NCBI GenBank assembly: GCA_004144935.1
Contig: SDZP01000165.1
Location: 1-11,676, forward strand
DNA from: Caulobacteraceae bacterium
GTDB taxonomy: Bacteria > Pseudomonadota > Alphaproteobacteria > Caulobacterales > Caulobacteraceae
DNA: 11,676 bases
Reading direction: 5' to 3'
Part shown: positions 1 to 5,652 of the stretch, one piece after another
Layout of the letters: every line of letters starts with the position of its first letter
Numbering within the stretch: position 1 is the stretch's first letter
The notes under the pieces: generated by a model
Databases searched by the model: none
Seen by the model: the letters and a program-made list of their open reading frames with translations, nothing else
Told to the model about the DNA's origin: nothing
Program-made: the position numbers and the translations under genes

Positions 1-20
1 GTTTCAGGGCGGGCTGGCGG

Positions 21-83
21 GGCCGGTGCGACCCCTCATCCGACCCCTTCGGGGCCTCCTTCTCCCCCAAGAGGGAGAAGGGA
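21..83 (+). repeat. Palindromic intergenic repeat, copy 1
   Basis: A 63-bp element made of two hairpins: a CCCC-TTC-GGGG stem at 44-54 and a CCTTCTCCC / GGGAGAAGG stem at 58-81 with a 6-nt loop. It matches the element at 1456-1518 in inverted orientation, differing by about two substitutions and one short indel, and shares most of its sequence with 1568-1616 in the same orientation. Elements of this type are scattered between genes in Caulobacterales genomes. It ends 2 bp from the tipF stop codon, so it would form the 3' end of the tipF transcript. No T-run follows the hairpin, so I do not call it an intrinsic terminator. Confidence 0.8.
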
Positions 84-85
84 CT

Positions 86-1351
86 TCAGCGCGCCCCGGC
101 CCTGCGCAGGATGGCCTGCTGCATCAGGTCGACCGGCATGTCGGTCTCGGCCAGCACCTCGCCCTTGATGGCGCGGGGTTCGCCGAACAGGTGGCCTTGT
201 CCAAACGCCATTTCGAGGTCGAGGATGTCGACGATCTGGCGTTCGCTCTCGACCTTCTCGACGATGGTCTCGACGCCGTAGCGGCGGGTCAGGCGGGCGA
301 AGTCGCTGGCGTGGAGGTCCGGCAGCGAGCGGATGATCAGCCGGCCCTCGGTTTCTTCCAGCTGGTCCAGCAGCATCTGGGCCCCGACCTTGATGAACTT
401 GACGTCGGAGCGGGCCAGGTCCTGGAAGTCGAGGTCGAGGTCGACGACCTTGTCGAGACTGAAGCGGAAGCCGAGGTCGGCGAGGCGGGCCATGTGGCGT
501 GCCTCGACCGGGCCGCGCTGGTCGAAGGCGGCCTGGCCCAGCTCGAAGATCAGGGCGCCGGCCAGGTCCTTGTTGGCCGACAGGAATTCGAGGAACTGCG
601 GGAAGAAGCTCTCGTCCGACAGGGAGGCGAGGCTGATGTTGCAGAAGATGCCGACCTTGCGGTCCTGCCGCGCCAGGCGGCGGACGATCTGCACGCAGCG
701 GAACAGCAGCAGGTTGTCGATGGCGGCGACCAGGCCCATCGGCTCGGCCACCGACAGGTATTCGGCCGGCATCATCACCCGGCCGGTCTCGTCGCGCAGG
801 CGGCTGAAGCTCTCGTAGAAGACGGTGCGGCGCTGGGGCAGGCTGACGATCGGCTGCAGGTAGAGGTCGACGCGGTTGTCGGCCAGCGCGTCGCGGACGG
901 TGTCGAGCAGGGCGGCCGACTGCGGGTTGCGGCCGCGGCCGGGGGCGCGGGCGGCGCTGACCTGGTGGGAAAGCTGGTCCTCCAGCCGGTCGCTCATCCG
1001 CTGGACCAGGTCCTCCAGCTGGTGGACCTCGCTGGTCAGGGCCTCTGAGCGGCGCTCCGCGTCGACGGTCACGGTCTCGACGATCTGGCCGAGGCGGGCA
1101 TCGACCTTCTCCAGCTGGTCGGCGAGGACCAGGTTGGCCTCGCGGACGTTGCCGATCTCGTCGCTGAGGCGGGCGTTGTCGAGGGCCATGGCGATCAGGC
1201 CGTGGAAGGCGAAGCAGAGGCCGAGGGCCCCGATGAAGGTGGCCATGCCGATGGCCAGGCCCGCCGGCGCGCCACGGCCGACCAGCACCGCGGCCAGCAG
1301 GGCGACGGCGACGTAGGCGGCGGTGAGAAGGCCCAGGGTAAGCTTGCGCAT
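86..1351 (-). CDS. tipF: TipF-like flagellar assembly regulator, degenerate EAL protein
   Basis: A 421-residue inner-membrane protein. Two hydrophobic segments (about residues 5-23 and 30-57) are followed by a helical, probably coiled-coil stretch (60-130) and an EAL-type domain (about 148-410). The EAL signature reads ESF at 180-182. The usual DDFG metal-binding motif is replaced by LDKVV near 299-303, and the FEITE-type motif by FELGQ at 269-273, so phosphodiesterase activity is unlikely. Conserved remnants include N238, K321, EKVE at 365-368 and GQGHLFG at 384-390. The architecture matches Caulobacter TipF, known as a cyclic-di-GMP receptor that directs flagellum assembly at the new pole. 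I chose ATG at 1351 (MRKLTLGLL) over an in-frame TTG at 1375, because the membrane segment starts directly after it and the extra eight residues are charged. It is transcribed alone between two inverted repeats. Confidence 0.82.
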   Translation of the reverse strand: MRKLTLGLLTAAYVAVALLAAVLVGRGAPAGLAIGMATFIGALGLCFAFHGLIAMALDNARLSDEIGNVREANLVLADQLEKVDARLGQIVETVTVDAERRSEALTSEVHQLEDLVQRMSDRLEDQLSHQVSAARAPGRGRNPQSAALLDTVRDALADNRVDLYLQPIVSLPQRRTVFYESFSRLRDETGRVMMPAEYLSVAEPMGLVAAIDNLLLFRCVQIVRRLARQDRKVGIFCNISLASLSDESFFPQFLEFLSANKDLAGALIFELGQAAFDQRGPVEARHMARLADLGFRFSLDKVVDLDLDFQDLARSDVKFIKVGAQMLLDQLEETEGRLIIRSLPDLHASDFARLTRRYGVETIVEKVESERQIVDILDLEMAFGQGHLFGEPRAIKGEVLAETDMPVDLMQQAILRRAGAR

Positions 1352-1455
1352 CGGTCCACGTCTGCGAATCGCCAAGTCAGTATCGGCGAGAGGGCATCAT
1401 GGTGTCCAAGGTCTTAACGCCGCATTGGGAAATGGGTCAGAACGGGCGGAAGCGG

Positions 1456-1518
1456 TTCCCTTCTCCCCTTGGGGGAGAAGGTGGCCCCGAAGGGGTCGGA
1501 TGAGGGGTCGCACCGGCC
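1456..1518 (-). repeat. Palindromic intergenic repeat, copy 2 (inverted relative to copy 1)
   Basis: The reverse complement of this segment is nearly identical to 21-83 over its full 63 bp, including the outer GGCCGGTGCGACCCCTCATC end. It carries the same two hairpins (CCCC-TTC-GGGG and the CTTCTCCC/GGGAGAAG type). Together with copy 1 it brackets tipF in inverted orientation. Confidence 0.8.
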
Positions 1519-1567
1519 TGTGACACGACCCTGCCTGACCATCCAAACCCTTAGGATCCTGCGCGAA

Positions 1568-1616
1568 CCCTCATCCGGCGCTTCGCGCCACCTTCTCCCC
1601 CAAGAGGGAGAAGGGA
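1568..1616 (+). repeat. Palindromic intergenic repeat, copy 3 (shorter variant)
   Basis: This 49-bp element is in the same orientation as copy 1. It begins CCCTCATCCGGCGC and ends with the identical CCTTCTCCCCCAAGAGGGAG hairpin. It lacks the outer 14 bp of copies 1 and 2. The first hairpin is GGCGC-TTC-GCGCC instead of CCCC-TTC-GGGG: both arms differ but still pair. It lies 49 bp from copy 2 in the opposite orientation, so the two form a BIME-like inverted pair upstream of feoA. Confidence 0.75.
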
Positions 1617-1684
1617 TACTGAGGGCTTTGATGAGGCTGAAATCGCACGCGACTCTCAATCGCATCGACAGTGCGGCGGCGACC

Positions 1685-1700
1685 TGATAACGGTTCGCAA
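1685..1700 (+). promoter_or_regulatory. Putative Fur box upstream of feoAB
   Basis: The sequence TGATAACGGTTCGCAA holds a dyad of the form TGnnAAC-n-GTTnnCA. By my recollection of the Caulobacter Fur-box type (TGAGAATCATTCGCAA) it agrees at 12 of 16 positions. It ends 11 bp before the feoA ATG at 1712. Ferrous iron uptake genes are normally repressed by Fur with iron, so the position fits the function. It is a visual match only, and the short distance to the start codon would imply a very short leader or a downstream true start. Confidence 0.42.
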
Positions 1701-1711
1701 GTTTTTTCGGG

Positions 1712-2041
1712 ATGGCGATGTCCAAGGATTTTTCAGAGTCCGCGAGCGCTTCGGGCGTGGCCGGCGCCGGCTTCGGCGTCCGGGGCGAGCCGCTGGGCGC
1801 GGCCAGGGCGGGGACGCCCGGGGTGATCGTGCGGGTCGACGGCACGCTGGCCGACGCCGGGGTGCTGGGGCCGGAGGAACTGGAGCGGCGGCTGCTGGAA
1901 CTGGGCTTCGTCGAGGGGGCGCGGGTTGAGATCCTGCAGGAGGGCCTGTTCGGCCGCGACCCGATCGCCGTCAAGCTGGACGACATGCGGGTGGCGCTGC
2001 GCCGGCGCGAGGCGCGGGCGATTGAGGTGAAGTTTGACTGA
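1712..2041 (+). CDS. feoA: Ferrous iron transport protein FeoA
   Basis: A 109-residue cytoplasmic SH3-like protein that works with FeoB in Fe(II) uptake. The FeoA core runs from about residue 27 to the end, with the family features VRVDG, then ERRLLELGFVEGARVEIL, a DPIAVKLDDMRVALRR segment and a final AIEV strand. Most FeoA proteins have 75-85 residues, so about 26 N-terminal residues rich in Ser, Ala and Gly are extra. ATG codons at 1712 and 1718 have no good Shine-Dalgarno, and the true start may be further downstream. Its 3' end overlaps feoB by 8 bp, indicating one transcript and coupled translation. A Fur-box-like site lies just upstream. Confidence 0.88.
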   Translation: MAMSKDFSESASASGVAGAGFGVRGEPLGAARAGTPGVIVRVDGTLADAGVLGPEELERRLLELGFVEGARVEILQEGLFGRDPIAVKLDDMRVALRRREARAIEVKFD

Positions 2042-3908
2042 CGCTGCGCTTTCGCCCGCCCGCCTGGCTCTGGTGGGCAATCCCAACTCCGGCAAGACGG
2101 CCCTGTTCAACGCCCTGACCGGCAGCCGCCAGAAGGTGGCCAACTACGCCGGCGTCACCGTCGAGCGCAAGGAAGGCCATCTGACCACGGCCGGCGGCCG
2201 GCAGGTGAGCGTGCTCGACCTGCCCGGCACCTATTCCCTGCGCGCCCGCAGCCCCGACGAGGAGGTGACCCGCGACGCGGTGCTCGGCCGCCTGGCCGGG
2301 GAGCAGGAGCCGGACGTGCTGATCGCAGTGGCCGACGCGACCAACCTGCGGCTCGTGCTGCGGCTGATCCTGGAGCTGAAGCAGGTGGGGCGGCCCTTCG
2401 TGCTGGCCCTCAACATGTACGACATCGCCCAGCGCCAGGGTCTGCGCATCGATGTCGAGGGGCTGTCGAAGGAGCTGGGCGCGCCGGTGATCACCACCGT
2501 GGCCACCCGCAAGCGCGGCATCGACGACCTGGTCGCCGCCGCCGAGACGCTCTACGAAAAGCACCTCGAGAACCCCAACGTCTGGCGCGAGCCGAGCGCC
2601 GCCGAGATCCGCGCCGCCCATGGCGAGGCGCAGCGCATCCTGCGCACCCATGTGCGCCCCGCGATGCGCCCCGACACCTTCACCGGCAAGGCCGACGGGG
2701 TGCTGCTGCACCCGCTGGCCGGGCTGGTCATCCTGTTCTCGATCCTGTTTTTGATGTTCCAGGCGGTGTTCACCTGGGCGACGCCGCTGGCCGACCTGCT
2801 GGAAGGGGCGGTGCTGGGGCTTGGGGCGCTGGTGGCCGGGGCGCTGCCCGACGGCCTGGCCCAGAGCCTGATCGTCGACGGGCTGATCGCCGGGGTCGGC
2901 AGCGTGGTGGTCTTCCTGCCGCAGATCCTGATCCTGTTCTTTTTCATCATCCTGCTGGAAGACACCGGCTACATGGCCCGGGCGGCCTTCCTGATGGACC
3001 GGCTTATGGGCGCGGCGGGGCTGCACGGGCGCACCTTCCTGCCGCTGCTGTCGAGCCTGGCCTGCGCCATTCCGGGCATCATGGCGACACGGGTCATCGA
3101 CCAGAAGCGCGACCGGCTGACCACCATCCTGGTGGCCCCGCTGATGACCTGCTCGGCCCGCATCCCGGTTTACACCCTGATCATCGCCGCCCTTATTCCC
3201 AACACCCGGGTCTGGGGCTGGATGAGCCTGCAGGGGCTGGTGATGTTCGGCCTTTACGCGGCCGGAATCCTCTCGACCCTGGTGGTCAGCTTCATCATCC
3301 AGCGGCTGTTCTGGCGCACCCGCAGCGAGCCCTTCATGATGGAGATGCCGGCCTACAAGACGCCGGACGCCATGCAGGTCGCCCGCCAGCTTTGGCAGCG
3401 GGCCTGGATATTCATCGAGCGGGCCGGGCGGATCATCCTGCCGCTGATGGTGCTGGTCTGGGTGCTGTCGACCTTCCCCTACCCGCCGCAAGGCGCCACC
3501 GGGCCGGCCATCGACTACAGCTTCGCCGGCATGATCGGCCACGCCATCCAGCCCCTCCTGGCGCCGATCGGCTTCAACTGGGAAATGTCGGTGGCGCTGA
3601 TCCCCGGCATGGCGGCCCGGGAAGTGGCCGTCGCCACGCTGGGCACCATCTATTCGGTGGGCGATGTCGAGGGCAGCGGGCTGTCGGTGCTGGAGGGCAT
3701 CGTGCGGACCCAGTGGTCGCTGGCCACCGGGCTGTCGTTCCTGGCCTGGTACATCTTCGCCCCGCAGTGCGTGGCGACGCTGGGCGTGGTCAAGCGCGAG
3801 ACCAACAGCTGGACCTGGCCGACGGTGATGTTCCTCTACATGACCGCGCTGGCCTATCTGGCCTCCTTCATCACCTACAATGTCGCCAAAGCCCTGGGCT
3901 GGGGCTGA
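2034..3908 (+). CDS. feoB: Ferrous iron transporter FeoB (short form)
   Basis: A 624-residue inner-membrane Fe(II) transporter with an N-terminal G domain. G1 is GNPNSGKT at 15-22, G2 includes T42, G3 is DLPG at 62-65 and G4 is NMYD at 127-130. A helical linker leads into the polytopic membrane part from about residue 225. That part contains a first Gate region (LEDTGYMARAAFLMD), the conserved CAIPGIMATR and PLMTCSARIP motifs, and a second Gate-like region (GMAAREVAVATLGT). E. coli FeoB has about 770 residues; the shorter length is common in alphaproteobacteria and ends soon after the last helix. No feoC follows. The start is TTG at 2034 inside the end of feoA, supported by GAGGTGA at 2024-2030; no ATG or GTG fits before the G1 motif. 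Confidence 0.95.
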   Translation: MTDAALSPARLALVGNPNSGKTALFNALTGSRQKVANYAGVTVERKEGHLTTAGGRQVSVLDLPGTYSLRARSPDEEVTRDAVLGRLAGEQEPDVLIAVADATNLRLVLRLILELKQVGRPFVLALNMYDIAQRQGLRIDVEGLSKELGAPVITTVATRKRGIDDLVAAAETLYEKHLENPNVWREPSAAEIRAAHGEAQRILRTHVRPAMRPDTFTGKADGVLLHPLAGLVILFSILFLMFQAVFTWATPLADLLEGAVLGLGALVAGALPDGLAQSLIVDGLIAGVGSVVVFLPQILILFFFIILLEDTGYMARAAFLMDRLMGAAGLHGRTFLPLLSSLACAIPGIMATRVIDQKRDRLTTILVAPLMTCSARIPVYTLIIAALIPNTRVWGWMSLQGLVMFGLYAAGILSTLVVSFIIQRLFWRTRSEPFMMEMPAYKTPDAMQVARQLWQRAWIFIERAGRIILPLMVLVWVLSTFPYPPQGATGPAIDYSFAGMIGHAIQPLLAPIGFNWEMSVALIPGMAAREVAVATLGTIYSVGDVEGSGLSVLEGIVRTQWSLATGLSFLAWYIFAPQCVATLGVVKRETNSWTWPTVMFLYMTALAYLASFITYNVAKALGWG

Positions 3909-3980
3909 CCTGAAAAAGGCCTGGATTGCGCGGGAGAGGCGGCTTAGGTCGCCTGTCCGCCGACGCCTTGGGGAATTGCC

Positions 3981-4943
3981 GTGATCCGTATCAAGCTGGC
4001 CGCTGTCCTGGCCTTGATGAGCGCCGTCCTGCTGGGCGCCCCCGCGCTGGCGCAGGACGGGCCGAAGGTGCCGGTCTTCGCCGAGGGCCGGGTGCTGGGC
4101 GATCCCAAGGCTCCGGTGACCATGCAGGCCTACCTGTCGTTCGGCTGCTCGCACTGCATAGACTGGTACGCCAGCGTCTTCCCGGTTCTCAAGCAGCGCT
4201 ACATTGACACCGGCAAGGTGCAGCTGGTGATGGTCGAGGCCAAGGCCGGCCACGCCAGCTTGGCCGAAGCCGGCGCCATTGCCGCCCGTTGCGCGCCGAA
4301 GGACAAGTATTTCGCCGTCACCGACGCCCTGTTCCGCACGCGGCCGAAGCTGCTCAAGGGCCAGGACGACGTGGACGCCTACGGCCAGCAGCTGCTCGAC
4401 ACGGACCGCTGGGCCGAGACGGCGGTGGCGACCGCCGGCATCGACATGAAGGCCTGGCGGGCCTGTGACCGCCAGGCCGAGGCGAGCGCCTTCGAGGGGC
4501 GGATGCGCAAGGCGATGGAAGAGTATCCCGGCTACGAGGGCGGCACCCCGGTCTTCGTCTTCAACGGCGAGCCCGGCGACGGGGCGGCGCTCGACTGGGC
4601 GGAATATTCGATCAGCCGGGCCAGCAAGGCGGCCGGCAAGCCGCTGACCACGGCGACGCGCTACGACCTGTTCTGCGCCGGCGGCCTGACCCCTGCCGGC
4701 GGCGGCGAGGCGACGGTGTTCGAACAGCGCTGGAGCCGGCAGGGCGACCTCTGGCGGCTGGCGCGCGGGCCGGCGGCGGACAAGGGGGCGCCGGCGAAGC
4801 TGGAGGCCGGCGGCCAGCTGCTCGGCGACAGCGCCCGCGAGTACCTGCTGGACGCCAAGGGAAACCTGAAGCTCAAGGGCGGAAGCGGCGAGAGCCTGGA
4901 CGCCGCCTGCGCCCAGATCGCGCCGACGCCGTTTCCGGCCTGA
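3981..4943 (+). CDS. Secreted DsbA-like thiol-disulfide oxidoreductase with C-terminal extension
   Basis: A 320-residue protein with a signal peptide (residues 1-24, likely cleavage after ALA). The mature part is a thioredoxin-fold domain of the DsbA/DSBA-like (thioredoxin_4) type, with the redox motif C56-S-H-C59 and the cis-proline loop T189-P190. It should act in the periplasm as a dithiol oxidase or reductase. About 100 residues follow the fold, where family members usually stop. Four further cysteines (C104, C162, C232, C310) could form structural disulfides, two of them in or next to the extension. The start is GTG at 3981, directly before the hydrophobic signal, with GGGGA a few bases upstream. 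It follows feoB by 72 bp in the same direction with no clear terminator between, so read-through from feoAB is possible; a functional link is not evident. Confidence 0.85.
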   Translation: MIRIKLAAVLALMSAVLLGAPALAQDGPKVPVFAEGRVLGDPKAPVTMQAYLSFGCSHCIDWYASVFPVLKQRYIDTGKVQLVMVEAKAGHASLAEAGAIAARCAPKDKYFAVTDALFRTRPKLLKGQDDVDAYGQQLLDTDRWAETAVATAGIDMKAWRACDRQAEASAFEGRMRKAMEEYPGYEGGTPVFVFNGEPGDGAALDWAEYSISRASKAAGKPLTTATRYDLFCAGGLTPAGGGEATVFEQRWSRQGDLWRLARGPAADKGAPAKLEAGGQLLGDSAREYLLDAKGNLKLKGGSGESLDAACAQIAPTPFPA

Positions 4944-4949
4944 TGGTGT

Positions 4950-4973
4950 GTTGGTCCAACAGGTTGGACCAAC
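4950..4973. promoter_or_regulatory. Operator-like inverted repeat of the toxin-antitoxin module
   Basis: Perfect 10-bp arms GTTGGTCCAA and TTGGACCAAC are separated by 4 bp (CAGG). Each arm also contains the small palindrome TTGG(T/A)CCAA, so the site looks like two adjacent operator half-sites whose centres are about 13 bp apart. It lies between the dsbA-like stop and the antitoxin start and overlaps the predicted -35 element. It is probably the autoregulation site bound by the antitoxin or the TA complex. Confidence 0.75.
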
Positions 4974-4993
4974 CGGTCGTCTCATGGTAAGAT
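4964..4993 (+). promoter_or_regulatory. Predicted promoter of the toxin-antitoxin operon
   Basis: A -35-like TTGGAC (4964-4969) and a -10-like TAAGAT (4988-4993) are 18 bp apart. The -35 box is inside the right operator arm. Transcription would be expected to begin at about 4999-5001, which is the antitoxin ATG itself, so the mRNA may be leaderless. The match is by eye. Confidence 0.5.
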
Positions 4994-4999
4994 CGTCTG

Positions 5000-5272
5000 A
5001 TGACGATCCAGATGAACATCGCCGAAGCCAAGGGAAAGCTCTCCGAACTCGTCACTCGTGCTGAAGCCGGTGAGGAGGTCGTTCTGGCGCGTAACGGCAA
5101 GATCGTCGCCCGGATCGTTCCGACGGCCGTGATGACCAAGGGGCCTCGGACGCTCGGCGCCTGGGCTCATCTTGGCCCGCTTGAAGACCCTGATCTGTTC
5201 CTGCGGCCGGACCCTGAGATGGAAGCCTGGCTGGCCGAATGGGAAGAGGCGCCGATCTGTCCCGCTGAATGA
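5000..5272 (+). CDS. Type II toxin-antitoxin antitoxin, Phd/YefM family
   Basis: A 90-residue protein. Residues 1-50 fit the Phd/YefM DNA-binding dimerisation fold (MNIAEAKGKLSELV, then AGEEVVLARNGKIVARIVP). The acidic C-terminal part (LGPLEDPDLFLRPDPEMEAW) is the kind that wraps around and blocks the toxin. It should neutralise the downstream PIN ribonuclease and repress its own promoter. The start at 5000 has no Shine-Dalgarno. It sits in the loop of a perfect 7-bp inverted repeat (GATCGTC / GACGATC, 4991-5008) and at the predicted transcription start; an alternative ATG is at 5012. The 3' end overlaps the toxin by 4 bp (ATGA). One counted 60-bp line (5041-5100) is 63% GC, against 75% in a feoB line. 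Confidence 0.88.
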   Translation: MTIQMNIAEAKGKLSELVTRAEAGEEVVLARNGKIVARIVPTAVMTKGPRTLGAWAHLGPLEDPDLFLRPDPEMEAWLAEWEEAPICPAE

Positions 5273-5649
5273 GACTGCTGCTCGACACACATGTCCTAAT
5301 CTGGGCGGCAAGAGATCCGGGTCGCCTCAGCGAGCGGGTTCGGGATTTGCTGCAAGACCCTGGCAACGATCTGTTTGTCAGTGTGGTCGCAGCCTACGAG
5401 ATCGAGTTCAAGCGCGACCGTGATCCGGACGTCGCCGCACTGCCCGCGCAGTTGACGCCAATTCTGCAGCAGATGGACATGGAGTGGCTGCTGCTGACAA
5501 ATCGCCATGCCGCGCTGGCCGGCAAGCTGCCGCGCATTCACGGCGATCCGTTTGACCGGTTCATCATCGCACAGGCCAGGATCGAAGAGGCGGGCCTGGT
5601 CACCAAGGACGCGAAGATCGCGGCCTACGGCATTCCGACGATCTGGTAG
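5269..5649 (+). CDS. PIN-domain toxin, VapC-like ribonuclease
   Basis: A 126-residue single PIN domain of the type II toxin class, a Mg2+-dependent RNase; related VapC toxins cut tRNA or rRNA. The acidic active-site residues are present: D6 (LLLDTH), E44 (AAYEIEFK), D96 within HGDPFDRFIIAQA, and D114 (LVTKD). Length is normal for the family and no residue of the active set is missing, so it should be active. The ATG overlaps the antitoxin TGA, giving translational coupling and antitoxin-first synthesis. The stop codon is only 3 bp from the stop of the convergent hbd gene, so there is no room for a terminator between them. The RNA target cannot be told from sequence. Confidence 0.9.
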   Translation: MRLLLDTHVLIWAARDPGRLSERVRDLLQDPGNDLFVSVVAAYEIEFKRDRDPDVAALPAQLTPILQQMDMEWLLLTNRHAALAGKLPRIHGDPFDRFIIAQARIEEAGLVTKDAKIAAYGIPTIW

Positions 5650-5652
5650 CCG

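Larger units (their letters stand above)
1352..1711. other. 360-bp intergenic region between divergent tipF and feoA
   Basis: This region separates the divergent starts of tipF (minus) and feoA (plus) and should hold both promoters. It contains two palindromic repeats in opposite orientation (1456-1518 and 1568-1616) and a Fur-box-like dyad next to feoA (1685-1700). The ORFs visible here in several frames run through the repeats and have no family resemblance, so I see no gene. A second imperfect dyad, GCGACTCTCAATCGC at 1649-1663, might be a further regulator site but is weak. No convincing sigma-70 -35/-10 pair was found for either gene. Confidence 0.6.

Noticed and set aside
58..81. Hairpin just after tipF, considered as an intrinsic terminator
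   Set aside because: It is a strong stem but no T-run follows on the minus strand, and the same hairpin recurs in copies not placed after genes. It is better described as part of the repeat.
26..1048. A 340-codon plus-strand frame opposite tipF
   Set aside because: It is antisense to a recognised EAL-family gene, has biased composition and starts inside a palindromic repeat.
3909..3980. Possible terminator or small gene between feoB and the dsbA-like gene
   Set aside because: Only a 4-bp stem (GGCG/CGCC) without a T-run is present, and there is no credible short ORF.
1971..4985. A 1004-codon open frame on the minus strand opposite feoB and the dsbA-like gene
   Set aside because: Its product is low-complexity, rich in Gly, Arg, Gln and His, and is an exact antisense shadow of two well-recognised genes in GC-rich DNA with few stop codons. 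No domain is recognisable.
4991..5008. The GATCGTC/GACGATC dyad as a simple terminator of the dsbA-like gene
   Set aside because: There is no T-run after it, and it overlaps the antitoxin start codon, so an operator or mRNA hairpin role is more likely.
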